Below are positions 42,186 to 54,277 of a stretch of DNA of 64,000 nt, piece by piece (within the stretch, counting starts at the first letter, position 1; every line of letters starts with the position of its first letter). The DNA comes from Vesta saturnalis (taxonomy: Eukaryota; Arthropoda; Insecta; Coleoptera; Lampyridae): NCBI GenBank assembly GCA_036346205.1, contig JARFJB010000896.1, forward strand, positions 1,582,001 through 1,646,000. Direction: 5' to 3'. The translations under genes and the position numbers were made by a program. The notes beneath the pieces are model-generated. The model was not told where the DNA came from, ran no database searches, and was given only the letters and a program-made list of their open reading frames with translations.

Positions 42186-42440
42186 CATACTGGCAAAAAG
42201 GCTCTTAATACTGCCAAAGAGGTGATAATACCACCAAGGGGATGGAAATTCCATCAAGGGTTGAAAATCGCCCCAAAAAGAAGCCGACTCCACCCTCACT
42301 CAGGGACTGAACTGACAAAAATGCTCTTAATTCAACCAGAAGGGCACTGATTAGGGGAAAAACACCATCAAGAAGTGAAAAATTCCACCAACGGTTGGAA
42401 AACGCCCCCAAAAAGAGACCCACCACACCCTCACCCCCAC
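42186..42440. repeat. Two-unit tandem repeat of about 125 bp in a GC-richer patch
   Basis: Both units run from a CTGGCAAAAAGGCTCTTAAT or CTGACAAAAATGCTCTTAAT start, through CCATCAAG..., to CGCCCCAAAAAGAAGCC or CGCCCCCAAAAAGAGACC, and CACCCTCAC. A further partial start lies at 42,108. The open frames on both strands here are by-products of the repeat. A run of about 15 C follows at 42,458-42,472. Confidence 0.75.
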
Positions 42441-42586
42441 TCTGACCTCCAGCCTACCCCCCCCCCCCCCCACTCCGACCACCGCCACACTTATGAACGT
42501 CACATCTTGAAGTGTCCTCCTTCTACTCCTGTAGCTTAATTTTTATGAATAACGGATACTTTTCAGCCATGTACTATTTCCATTAT

Positions 42587-44200
42587 AGATGCGTAAGGGT
42601 ATAGGGAAATTTTAGTATATTGGCTACCATTATTTTGCTTTTAAAGAAATTATAGCAAATGTTCTATTCTTCTCCAACTTCTACAATTAATTGGTAAAAA
42701 TAACATATCAATTTGCCTTCCTGAGAAGCCTCGAGTTGCAAACACGTATAAGGATTCCAAACTGTCAGAAAAGGAAGTGTTAGTTGGTACTATCTTTCTG
42801 GTGTAAACCATTGATCACAAGTTAGTATGTAGAATAATAACAACGAAACTAAAAATGTTGCTTCTGATCTCGATTTTCAATTCTTCAATGTTCCTAAACC
42901 CCGTACCTTGGTGTACGCCAACAACTTCAACCAAATGGAAATCCGATGTTTTCTGCTTACATAGAAAGTTCCTGAACTCCATTAAGAATCCTGGCGTTCT
43001 GAAAGAGAATGCTAAAACTACAGTTAAGACTTTCAAGTGATACTTTACCCAAAATCTGGCAAAGAACAGGTTATTTGTAAAACGATACGTTTTGCTGATA
43101 GAAACTATTTCATAGATTGCATGCTAGTTCTGCAGAAGTTTTAAGGTTTCTGCTTGCGTACAGAACTACTACAGATGGAATTATGGCGTTCACACGCCAA
43201 TAGTATCAAATTCAATGCGCCATAACTGTCTTGAGTACCTAACGAGTTCTGTTTATCCCGCTGAGAACCAATATAATAATGACTCAGACGAAATGTATGA
43301 AATTCTTTCTATATTTCACATGTTATATTTTGCCATTAAACAAATTATTCCGGGCCCACTATTAGCATGGACAAAAGCATCAGGAAAGAAATGTAAAAAG
43401 TAGTGTACAAGGGGAGAAGCCATCTGTGGGTAGCCGCTAATCAGCGGTGGGTTATACACGGGTTTGCAAGTGGGGTACAACGTAACTAGTTATCATTATG
43501 GCACTGAAAAGTTCAATGTAAGTGTATAAATTTGGGTAAGTAATTTTTGTAAAGGAATGATACATTATCGTCGACTAGAAGCTTGTAGAGTCATTTTAAA
43601 TAGATGTATAAGGGTATAGGGCAATTTTAAATATTGACTGTCTTTACTTCGATTTTAAAGAATTTATTGCAAAGATTCCCTTTTTCATGAACTTCTCGAG
43701 TTAGTTGCTAAAAAATAATATACCAATTTGCCTTCCTGAGGAGCCTCGAGTTGCAAATACGTATAAAGATTCCAAATTGTCAGAAGAGGAAGTGTTAGTT
43801 GGATCATAAGTTATTGTGTGGAATAATAAAAATATTGCTTCTGATCGGGATTTCGAATTCTTCAATGTTCCTACACCGCGTACCTTGGTAAACGACAACT
43901 TCAATCAAATTCAAATCCGACGTTTTCTGCTTACCTAGAAAGGTCCTGAACATCATCAATAATTCTGGCCTTTTGAAAGAGAATGCTAAAACTAGTTGAG
44001 ACTTTCAAGTGATACTTTACCCAAAGTATGGTAAGGAACAGGTTGTGAGTTTCATTTATCTCTAATAACCCCATATTGGCTCAGACGAAATATACTATTT
44101 TTATTTGTTTCTTTGTTCGACATGCTGTATTTTGCCGTTAAACAAATTATTTCTTAAGAAAGAAATGTAAAAAACAGTATACAAGGGGTTTAACGATCTG
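42587..44200. repeat. Tandem duplication of a roughly 1-kb unknown unit
   Basis: Unit 1 (from about 42,587) and unit 2 (from about 43,601) share, in order: GGGTATAGGG, CAATTTGCCTTCCTGAG with GCCTCGAGTTGCAAA, GGAAGTGTTAGTTGG, TTCTTCAATGTTCCTA, GTACCTTGG, TTTTCTGCTTAC, GAGAATGCTAAAACTA, TTTCAAGTGATACTTTACCC, CTCAGACGAAAT, AAACAAATTATT, GAAAGAAATGTAAAAA and TCTGTGGGTAGC. Unit 2 is shorter by internal deletions. Some segments read like degraded protein but no family was recognised. Confidence 0.8.
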
Positions 44201-46083
44201 TGGGTAGCATCCGCTCCTTCAGGAGATATCCATCGCGTTTAACCATCCTGAGGTTCTTTCACTAGCCCTTCTGGAAATGCTATAAAACAACTGAATGATG
44301 CTTTAGGTTCTGTTAACTATATGGGGTTAAAAAGAAGCACTACATTTTGATCATTGTTTTTACGACAGTTCGATTGTTTCAGGAACTGGGTTCCAAAGAA
44401 ATAGGAGGTACTGAAACACTGCGTGAAGATCGCTGGTATGTCACAAGACATTCCCCGAACAAAAGTGTCGAAAAGGAACCCAAAAAGCCATATCCTAATT
44501 CTTGTGTCCAAAAAAAAGAAAACTTCAGTAGAGGTTGATATATTGGTGGTCCATTCGTGGCATCCTACCGTGGTCGAATTAGATCTAGAAAACGGTGGCG
44601 ACCTTTCCTTTCATGGACTGTAGAGAACGTACTTACTACGTAGAAGTCAATATGCAATTTATCTTTTAAAGTCATTTGGATCTGCACCAAAAGGATACAT
44701 TGTTAATGTTATACAAAAAGCGTAATTCTAAGTACCGCTGCTGCAAGGTCTGGTGAAATCTTACAGTTCATGTGTGCATTAAATGTGACATTCTTATGGA
44801 CCTTGATGACTACTATGACCTTGATAATTATTATGCTGGATTAACAAATTTTACTATCTCTGATTATTTTGAACTTAAACCATTTAATTCCAGTGGTAAC
44901 TAAAGTTGCCAGTTTTAAACTGAGCCAATTAGCTGTACGTAATGTCTTTCCATTAATTTTGCATTCAAGGTACCTGCGGGGCCAGGTTACACGAATATTG
45001 AGAAAAAAATTAACCAGAATTTGGTTTTTAGCGGCCTAAATAGTAAAATAACTGGTTAGATGTTGAAGTTATGAAATAGAATACACTAAATTATGAAAAA
45101 AAATCTAAATTACTTTTGTTATATTAAACGTCAAATTTGGGGAAATGGCGTCTTATCAATCTCCCTATCAGTCCAAATTTCCATGTCGATGTTAATTTTT
45201 GACATAGATGAATTATGACCAATTTTGTGGTAATCGATGTTTCATTTAACAAAACGTCATCTGACCTAAATCACATAGGGATAACATTTTTGATGAACAG
45301 ATTAAAGATTAAAGGCTACAGGTATTGTGCGACATCCAAACGCTGTCAGTGAGGTTGTTTTGACATAAAGTTTTTGCATCTATTGGTAATTTTGTAAATG
45401 TATTTCTCCTAAGCATAGTAATGTTGAAAACCCTTTCTGGGCCCGGTTTTGAACTTTTGAGTTGTAAATTTTGTACACAAAATTTCCGGTTTGTTCGGTG
45501 AACATTTGGAAAGCTGTGGTAACGTAAAATTTTAATAGCCAACATATCTGTACGAGCATGGCGTGTTGAGAAATAAGCTTATCTATCTTGACATCGAACG
45601 TCTATATTAAAAGCTCTCTCGTCATTTTTCTTATCTAAGCAATGACTCTCGTATTCATTCATTCGTCGGGTAAAACCATGTTTGATACTGACAATTACCC
45701 CCAGCTTCCAAGACCCATTTTTTATACCAGTAGTCCTCCCCCCCCCCCCTATAAATTCAACAAAACCGACTTTTTAAAAGTTACAATCAGGGACACTGTT
45801 TAATTAGCTAAACTTATTATCTCAACGTGGCTTTACGTTACAAAGAGTTATTGGTGATGCTCTTATTAGCTTCATAAATACAGACTGTGTAATTTTATTG
45901 CTCCTCGGCACTTTATTTGACTTGAAATGTTTTAAAACGATTAAGTGTATTTAGACAGTCATAACTTGTACGACGTGCTATGATGCTAACTAAATCTTGA
46001 TTGACTACAACTAATTTCAATTAGAAATGTGAAGAGTAACAATAGTGTACTAGCCTAGAGCCAACTTTATATTAAGAGGTATA
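44201..46083. other. Non-coding stretch
   Basis: No supported gene. Short ORFs (44,347-44,623 plus strand; 45,309-45,545 minus strand) have no motif. A C-run lies near 45,738-45,750. Confidence 0.45.
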
Positions 46084-47340
46084 TAACGTATGTCTCAAAA
46101 GTGTTAGCACGAAGTCCAATCGATTTAAAATACGCGAGAATGATAAAATATTAGGTTGGCTTTAGAAAAAAAATTCTCTGAAGGTTTGTCTCCACTTTGA
46201 CAGTTCAATTTTAGAAATTAGTTGCATTAAAATGGCTTACAGACTAAATCTTCGTAAAAGTAATTACAGTCTAGTTGGGCAAATGGCGACGCGTGAAATA
46301 GTTCGCATATTCGGAAATCAAGATAATTCCCGCAGAACTATCTATCGCACAATAGCGGATCGTGAACAAGGTATACCATGTATAAATCTCCCAAAAAGTG
46401 GAAGACCTAGATCTTTCACACGAGACAGATTAGTAAGAAGAGCAACAAATAGGGATGCAATGTCGGTCAGAAAATTAGCAAGGGAGTATAGAACTTCTAA
46501 GGATACAGTTTGGAGGGAATTGGTTAAGAATGGTAAAGAATACTGAAAAAGAAGAAATATCCAAAATATACGCCAAATCAGTTGGCACGGATACCACGAT
46601 GTTGTTGAGTGTTAATGCGGATACATTTTGCCAACAACAAAGTCATTGTGATTGATGATAAAAAATATTTCGCTCTAAGTAACTCATAAATTAAGGATAA
46701 TGATTGCTTCTATACTGATAACATAGAAAACGGCCCAGATAATGTTAAATATAAAGAAAAGGCAATATTTGCTGATAAAATTTTAGTCTGGTGCGCGATT
46801 TCTCTAAGAGGGATATCGAGGCCTTATGTGGGCCGTGTAAGAGGCGAATTACTGGATAGTCAGCGCTATATTCATAATTGTCTCATCAAACTGAATAATT
46901 TCATTAATGAACATCATGCTGAAAACGATACAATGTTTTGGACATACTTAGAACCATTCCATTACACCAGGGAAACTCAGAACTGGCTCAACGCTCATAA
47001 CATATCATTCCTACCACGAATCGATAACCCCCATCTACCTCCGCCCAATAGAAGAATTTTGGGCACTTTTGAGTGTGGAAAGTGTGTGATCGAGGATGGC
47101 AAGCCGAAAATGAAGAACCGTTAAGAAGATTTACAAAAAAATTCGGAGATAGATATTACAGCCGCCCAAGAACTTGTCTGAGATATTGAAAATCATGGAC
47201 CACTTCGTTTAATTTAAGTTTTCGCTTTTGTTAGTTATAGGTCTATTAATTATGTTTGGTATCTATAACTTTAAATACAACATATTTGTTTGAAAAACTG
47301 AATAGAATATTTTGTGCCAAAACTTTTGAGACTAACGTTA
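46084..47340 (+). mobile_element. Tc1/mariner element A with TIRs
   Basis: The left end (46,084-46,110) and the reverse complement of the right end (47,340-47,314) match at 23 of 27 positions, TAACGT..GTCTCAAAAGT. Both ends begin with TA, the target duplicated by this superfamily. The 1.26-kb length fits a simple one-gene transposon. Its transposase is broken. Confidence 0.75.
46232..47210 (+). pseudogene. Tc1/mariner transposase A
   Basis: The first 104 codons (46,232-46,546) hold the two helix-turn-helix domains: IVRIFGNQDNSRRTIYRTIA, then INLPKSGRPRSFTRDRLVRR (GRPR linker) and VRKLAREYRTSKDTVWRELV. After a stop come IDDKKYF (first Asp region, about 46,655), DKILVWCAIS (about 46,778) and SQRYIHNCLIKL. 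Then comes a stretch where the second Asp is expected, RETQNWLNAHNISFLPRIDN, and near 47,055 sequence like IEEFWALLSVE in another frame (third acidic residue). The frame is broken at least four times. It is inside matched TIRs. Closest relatives by pattern are mariner-like elements with a long D-to-D spacing (inference). Confidence 0.75.
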
Positions 47341-47575
47341 GTCAGTTAAATTGGTAAAGTTTAGGTGAAATTCGCCAACCAAATATTCATCGAATCTGTG
47401 ATATACACGATAAAATGAAATATATGTTATCAAAGTCTCAAACCTGGTTTGATTGCTAAGTAAACTTTTTTCGCAGCCCTTTAGTTTGGCTAAATCGAAT
47501 TTGCTTCCTTCTTAACGGTCACTTAAACATTTAATTTATTATCGATATTTACGCTGATGCTAATGTAAAACAAAT

Positions 47576-47577
<2 letters not shown>

Positions 47578-47630
<53 letters not shown>
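47578..47630. repeat. TA microsatellite
   Basis: About 26 uninterrupted TA dinucleotides. Confidence 0.95.
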
Positions 47631-47632
<2 letters not shown>

Positions 47633-47964
47633 AGGAAAAACTTGATTTTCGAGAATTTTTAGGGTACTCAGGGCATACAATATAATAATTTGTTTTTAAA
47701 AAACTTGCTTCTTATGTGGGTTACTACAAAAAGTTATGAATGCATTATAATAACTATTATTATTATTAGTTAATAAAAACGTAATTTGCACATAGAGAAT
47801 GTCGTCCTTAGGATTTTCACTTCCCACATTTATTATATTATATTTGCTTCTACACACAATTGTAGATATATTCCAAGTTATGTACAAGTTACAGAATGTA
47901 TCACCTCTTCATCAGTAATGTCGCTAGTAGAAACATGCTAGTTTCGTGGCCACCGCTCGCTATC

Positions 47965-49304
47965 TATACTGGCCGCCATAAATACATGAACACCCAGTAA
48001 ACACTGATGTATTTTAATGAAATTTTCAGAAAACTTATATTTTATTCCTATTAAAAAAACGATGAACATTTCAGCAAGATACAATACAGATTAATCAAGT
48101 AATTCATCGACAATCAACCAAAATTGTAAGCTTAATAAGTTAAGGTCGAAATAATGCCTCCTGTACGACATCATTCAAATTTCCATCAGTTAACGGAGTT
48201 TCAACGCGGCGGAATAATCGGTCTACGAGAATCCGGATTATCAATTGGTGATGTTGCCGCTATCGTAGGGCGCAGTGTCGCCACAATTTTCTTATGTTGG
48301 CGAAGATGGTCAGAAAATAATGAGAAACGACGACGTTTGCGTCCCGGACGTCCTAGACGCACCACTGATCGAGAAGATCGTGCTTTTCTCCGTGTAGCTC
48401 TTCGGGATCGTTTTTCATCAACAAGGGAAATTAGTGATAGATGGAGAGAATTAACTCATCATCAAATCTCCTTACGATTGACGTATCGAAGAATTCGATC
48501 TTTTGGGCTCAGATCATACCGACCATTGCTTCGTTTACTTCTAACACTTCGCCACTGTACTGCACGGCGGCAATGGTGTAACGAGAGGTTGCATTGGAAT
48601 GTGCAATGGAATCAAGTCATCTTTAGTGACGGATCCCGATTTTGTTTATGGGCTCATGATGATCGCAGGTCGGTTAGAAGATGTCCTGGAGAAAGACGGA
48701 ATTTGCAGTTTTCTGTACAATGACACTGCTCTCACTAAACGTGTGGTGGTGTGCGGAGGGCGGTTATTTTCCATGGAAGCAGATCTCTTTTAGTAGTTAT
48801 TGAGGAAACATTAAACGCAAATCGGTACATTCACAACGTTTTTGAACCAGTATTACTACCATATCTGGAATAAATAGGATATCCAATTTTTCAGCAAGAT
48901 AATGCTCGGGCGCATACCGCAAGGGTTGCTATGAGGTTTCTAAATACTGCTAATGTTGATTTGCTTCCATGGCCTTTTCGTTCGCCAGACTTGTCACTAA
49001 TCGAACATTTGTGGGATATGATAGGATGGAGAATAAATGGTCTACAGCCACTCCCAAACAGTGTAGATGCCCTTCAATAACGGATTTTAAAAGCGTGGGA
49101 TAGCATAGATTCACTCATTTCAACTATGCCTAATCGGCTAGCTGAATGTGTGAGAAACAGAGGAGTGTCGAGACAATATTATTGCTAAAAATATTTGTAT
49201 CGTGCTAAAATTTTCATCGTTTATTGATAGGAATAAAATACACGTTTTCTGAAAATTTCCTTAAAATACGTCAGCGTTTACTATATGTTCATTTATGTAT
49301 GGCG
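47965..49304 (+). mobile_element. Tc1 element B with TIRs of about 100 bp
   Basis: The left end starts TATACTGGCCGCCATA and the right end, reverse complemented, TATACTGGTCGCCATA. Similarity continues for about 100 bp through GTAAAC.CTGA.GTATTTTA, GAAATTTTCAGAAAAC and TATTTTATTCCTAT. The length of 1.34 kb and a Tc1 transposase inside make this the best preserved DNA transposon here. Confidence 0.85.
48154..49188 (+). pseudogene. Tc1-type transposase B (DD34E-like)
   Basis: ATG 48,154 opens a 189-codon frame with a helix-turn-helix (FQRGGIIGLRESGLSIGDVA), GRPRR linker, a second DNA-binding part, and VIFSDGSRFCLWAHDD (first catalytic Asp in SDGS; the family usually has SDES). A shift near 48,705-48,735 moves to sequence reading ANRYIHNVFEPVLLPYL, then after a stop FQQDNARAHTARVAMRFL (second Asp in QQDNA) and LLPWPFRSPDLSLIEHLWD (Glu in EHLWD). 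All three catalytic positions are thus present. Stops lie at about 48,870 and 49,077. Few changes would separate it from an intact gene, so it is recent compared with its neighbours. Confidence 0.85.
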
Positions 49305-49319
49305 ACCAGTATATATTAA

Positions 49320-50420
49320 AATTAAAAAGCGCTCCCTTTCTTTGTGTCTTTTTCGATTTCGATAAAGAAATTTTACACTCTGATGCCAGCGATTTAGCTG
49401 TTGATGCGGTATTTTTTCTGGATCATGATGTTTATAAACCAATTTCGTAAGTCGTACATTAACTGATAATGTGGAGAAGCATGCAGCTGCATAAGTAGAA
49501 CTTTACGGACCTATTTCCGGTACTTAACATTTTAGTGGTTACGTTGAAGTTACAGAGTTTACCATTATTACAGATTGGGTGCCTTTACAACCTTCATGAG
49601 GCAAGTAGTCGATTAGCTAGGTTCCGGATGCCTTGTATCGTACAATACCTTCACGACATGTCAACTTGAGGTCTCGAATAAATGGTGTACATTTATGGTT
49701 GAGAAAGCACATTTCAGCTCAGATCAGTACCTAAACTTCCAAGTACATGATTATTATTTACATAAGTATATTTTCGTCTACGTTTCCGTTGGATCAAATA
49801 TATCTAATTGGAAGTTAGCTATACCTGTGGATAATCGGGATATTAAGAAAATGTCATAATGATGCTACTGCTTTATATTTTGGTGTTTCGAAAACCCTGA
49901 CTTGAATAACTAGGGAATATTATTGGCCCAAGTTACAATTATATGTTGGTAAATAAATTGTCTGAAAATTTAGCAAGAGCTGGATTAATGGGCAAAGAGA
50001 AAGGTGTTTTCTCTCCCTTCCAAATAGTTAATATGATATTATGGTCGCTTCCCTCGAAGCAGGGCCGAAAAACAAGTTTACTACGAAAACAACTATAAGT
50101 TTCCGCAAGAAACAGCTGTTCTTAACTTTAGGTGTCCCTCAAGCAGTTTTCTTTGATAATGGATCGCAATTTGTTTCCAAAAAATTGGGTACACCTTTGA
50201 AATCAATGAAAATTCGAAATTTGTAGTATAAGCCCAAGTGCCATCCCCAAGCTAACCCGACCGAAAGAGTTAATAGAGTTATCGACACTGTTATTTGATC
50301 AGACATTAAAGATAACCATCAAAATATTAAAATAGGCGTATTTTAGTTCCACCAAAAATAAAAGTTCTGCACCATAATAGCGTTCAAATATTACACGAAT
50401 GTAAGAAATTTAACCACGAG
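49320..50420 (+). pseudogene. Ty3/Gypsy pol remnant: RNase H and integrase
   Basis: Broken frames read, in order: LHSDASDLAVDAV-like RNase H sequence (about 49,375-49,410), YKPISYVSRTL-like sequence (about 49,430), the integrase zinc-finger region CHNDATALYFGVSKTLTR and REYYWPKL (about 49,850-49,930), FFDNGSQFVSKKL (second catalytic Asp of the integrase, about 50,150), and KCHPQANPTERVNRVI (the catalytic Glu region, about 50,235-50,280). RT and LTRs are not visible. The whole stretch is decayed by many stops. It starts directly after Tc1 element B. Confidence 0.7.
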
Positions 50421-50502
50421 ATCTAAGCTTAACTCTAGTTAAAATTTGCCGACGCGATTAGCTTCTAGTTTTCAGACAATAAATGTTATGAAGGAGAATA
50501 TG

Positions 50503-50506
<4 letters not shown>

Positions 50507-50587
<81 letters not shown>
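50507..50587. repeat. TA microsatellite
   Basis: About 40 TA dinucleotides, ending before TTTGAGTG. Confidence 0.95.
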
Positions 50588-50590
<3 letters not shown>

Positions 50591-52049
50591 AGTGAAACAT
50601 TTTTATCAGAATAGAAGGTTAATCAGAAGTATCAAATAAATCAGAGGTGTGCATGCTAATATTAGTTATGCACTTACTTCTATTTGATAGAACAAATATA
50701 AATTATAACATTAATTATAAAAAGTGAAGGAAAGTAATTGAAATAAAGTTATGCACGCCATATGTTGTAGAAGCTAAGTTACTAAAATAAATACCACTAT
50801 TTCTCCTACTTTTTATAGACGTGCTTTACCCTGCTCTACAAACTGACGAAAAAAGATCCCTCTATCAGTAACCATACGGTTAAGTTAATAGGAGGCAGGC
50901 TCAGTTACAGCAAAATTACATTTAGCAAAGTAAAGTAAATTTTGCTGTAATATTAAACAGTCTTGTGAAGGGTGAGCCATAATCATAACGAAATCATTCT
51001 TTAATAGTGAAAACAAGAATGAACCAACAAATTACACTAATACGACAGAATACGAGGTTGAGGTATGACTAATTAATCTATTTAAAAATGGCGATTAAAG
51101 GTTTGCATTACATTAGACCTTTACATTTAATCTTATAGTCTAACAAAACAATTTTTGTTTTTACCTTTAACCCGCATCTTTGCTTGATACCAAAATTAAT
51201 AAACTTTGAGCTTCCAAAGGTATTAAAATGTTTCCTTTCTAGAGACTTTCATAATTATAATATTTTTAGTAATAACATAAAATAAAATACAGATTTGAGT
51301 AACACACTAGATATGTAACAAAAGATTTTGGTAGCATTTTTTAATTTCTGTGTAAAAAGTAAAATCTTAATTCACTTGTACATGAATGGGGGTGACCGTC
51401 ACACAACTTTTGTGAGGGGCTAAATATTATTGCGCTACCTAGCAGCTTAAAAAAATAGTAGATCATTGCTATTGAACACTGTTAATGTACATGTGTATGT
51501 TACAAAATTGTTTTACAGGTTTAAAATTGAAATTTGCAAAACTCCACAGCCAATACAACATGATATTAAACTTTGTATTTTATCCCAGGCAATATCAAGG
51601 AATGAATGTTTTATGTAAAACTTTTCCATCAATTTGAAACAGTAATAAGGCTGTTAGGAAATTTGTATTCTAAACTTGGAGATAAAGATTTGTTGTTTTT
51701 CCATGCACATCTAGAGTAATGTTTTGTTATGAAATATGCTTGTGTTCTTACTTAAAAATAAATGTTATATATATTATTTAAAAAAAATATTTGGTCATGT
51801 TTCTAAAGCTATGTTAACCAAACTTTACTAATTTGTGTTTTAGTAATTATTTTTGAACATAGAAAGGTAACAGCAACACATACAAATGATAAGTTCTAGC
51901 TAGCAATCAGCGGTATTAGGATGCAAATCAAAAAATTATTTACCCAGATAATTATTATAATGGACTACGTAAACTTATAACACGAATAATTCTGAATACA
52001 ATTCACAACCAAACTTACAAGCTGGGAGCAGGAAACATTATTGAATATT
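50588..52049. other. AT-rich non-coding stretch
   Basis: No gene or repeat was recognised. Confidence 0.5.
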
Positions 52050-52276
52050 TGTTAACGTAACTTAAATTTACAGTTAACTACGTTTGTCACCCCCTGTAGT
52101 AAAATGTTCCTGTTGTACCTCTTAAGAAGCCAGTGTCTGAACAAATCCACTCAAGGGTGGTTGTTTGTATTTGTTACAAAATATAAACGCTTATTTTAAG
52201 CAAGTCTTTATTATTTGGTTAGCCTCAATAAGAAATTCGCCACTTCAACCTACCAGCACAAAGAGCGAATTAAACA
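52050..52276 (+). repeat. Probable 5' LTR (3' end) of BEL/Pao element 2
   Basis: The sequence ends GAATTAAACA and is followed at 52,277 by TTGGTCCTTCGAGCC, the motif that follows the LTR end in BEL/Pao element 1. The start (TGTTAACG at 52,051 or TGTCACCCCC near 52,087) is a guess, and no second LTR is in the window. Confidence 0.35.
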
Positions 52277-52549
52277 TTGGTCCTTCGAGCCTGATTTTGA
52301 AATCAATTTAGAAATAATACTGAAATACAGTGAAATTATTATGTTTAAAGTACCTAATAAGAAGAAAATGCATTTCAAGTTGCATTGTTCATCGACCGCA
52401 AGTAGAAGGAAAAGGTTCAAGTGCATTCAAGGACAACTGGGGTTTACCACTGCAAGACCTTCTAAGAAAACAAGTAAGCTCTGCTATTTATTTTAATCCT
52501 TTTACGTAACTGTAAATCTCAATCATGTCCGAAAGAAGAAACGGGAGTA

Positions 52550-54277
52550 ATGGAAACGAACTTAAAGGCACTGCATTATAAACAGGGTAACATGAAATCA
52601 CAATTAGTGTTGTTTAAAAAATTTCTAACGTCTTTTGTTGACAATGAAGTATCGGCAGTAGAGTTAATTAATCTTGAACAACGTGTAAGTAAGGTCGAAC
52701 AACTCTATGATAAATGTGAAGAAATACAAATCCAAATTGAAGACTTACAACCTGAAAACAAAAAAACATTGATGAACGAGAATCATTTCAAAATTTATAT
52801 TTTTCATTGTTAGCTTGGACGAATCAGTTAATGGCAAATAAGTCAAGTCATAATAAAATAAATTCCTCTCAAATATTTCCAAAGACAAATAATGTTAAAT
52901 TGCCTAGAATTTCTCTACCTACATTTGATGGTAATTTTAGCAATTGACGATCTTCCGCGACACTTATTGTACCATTGTCCATAATAACTCAGAAATTACT
53001 AATGTACGAAAATTATGTTACTTAAGATCAGCGCTAAAGGATGAGCCTGCTAATTTAATTAGTTCATTAGAAACATCGGAATCAAACTATGATATCGCGT
53101 GGAACACCTATGTTAAAGGATCGCTGCAATGACAAAAGGCGTATTGTAAATAATCATGTCAGAGAAATATTAGATGTTAATAATGTTAGTAAAGCATCGC
53201 ATAAGACATTACGCAAGTTAATAGATACAGTGCAAAAGCATCTAAATTGTTTGCACTCTCTGCAACAATCCATTGAAAGTTGGACTGTCATTTTAATACC
53301 TATTTTAATTTCGAAAGTAGATTTTAATACGATTCGGGAATAGGAAACTTATTTGAATAAAAACTATCCTCCCAAGGATGAAATTCCCTCAATGAAATGT
53401 TCCATTAAATTTTTGAATGACAGACAAAATGTTTTAGAGTCCATTAATCATAATTCGGTGAATTCTGTTAGGACCCTTGAAGGTAAATGTTACGCCAATA
53501 ACGGAATAAAGACATTTGTAGCAACTGAACAGCGTTGCGTAATTTGTAATGAGAATCATTATTACTATCAATGCGAAACATTTTTAAAATTACCAGTAAA
53601 TGCGCGAATAGAAAGGGTAAGAGAATTACGTTTGTGTGCAAACTGTTTAAAGAAGTGTCACATGGCAAAAGGCGAGTTCTTGTAAAAGGTGTTTTCACCG
53701 GGAGCACAATAGCTTATTGCATTTGTCTAATTTTAACTCAGCCTAAGGTGTAGTCAAACGAGATGTTGAACGAGCAGGTAAATGAAAACGTGGAACCGCA
53801 CCCGGGGACATCGACTTCTATTGCTAATTGTGCATCGCTACCTAATAAAGCAAAATTTAATCAAATACTACTATCAACCCCATGTGTTAAGGTTGTTGAT
53901 AATTTTAATAATAGTTTAGTAAAAAAGGCAATTCTCGATTCCGGATCTGAATAAAACTTTTATCACGCAAGATTTATGTACAAAATTAAGGCTTACGCAA
54001 TATAAAACGAATACAGCAGTTGTAGGTATTAACCAAAATGCATCGCAAATTACTACACGTGTTGAATTGGAATATAAGTCTTGCTATAACAATTATTCTT
54101 GTAAATTATCATGTTTGGTCATTCCAAAAATAACATACGACATTCCACGAATAACATTTGATTCCATATTCTAGATATCCCACATAATTTAATTTTAGCA
54201 GATCCTGCGTACAACAAGGCACAGAAAATTGATTTATTAATTGGTTCAGACAATTTTTGGGAATTATTAAGCGTAGG
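52550..54277 (+). pseudogene. BEL/Pao element 2 gag, zinc knuckles and protease
   Basis: ATG 52,550 opens METNLKALHYKQGNMKSQL, the typical start of BEL/Pao Gag, followed by a coiled coil (NLEQRVSKVEQLYDKCEE). Next, in several frames: LPRISLPTFDGN and TIFRDTYCTIVHNNSEITN with LRSALKDEPANLISSLETS (DUF1759 domain, 52,900-53,120), and NNVSKASHKTLRKLIDTVQK. The zinc region is CVICNENHYYYQCETF and LRLCANCLKKCHMAK (53,535-53,665). The protease follows: KKAILDSGSE with the catalytic DSG (53,925-53,950) broken by a stop right after it. Before the Polinton comes IDLLIGSDNFWELLSVG. At least six frame breaks. The reading continues at 62,903. Confidence 0.8.
54272..54277. repeat. Left 6-bp target duplication of the Polinton
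   Basis: CGTAGG, identical to 62,897-62,902. A 6-bp duplication is the rule for Polintons. Confidence 0.9.

Noticed and set aside
45309..45545. Minus-strand ORF of 78 codons
   Set aside because: No recognisable motif and no supporting context; length is within chance expectation.
52215..52496. Plus-strand ORF of 93 codons before BEL/Pao gag
   Set aside because: It runs from the LTR into the 5' UTR across the TTGGTCCTTCGAGCC motif, so it is leader sequence rather than a gene.
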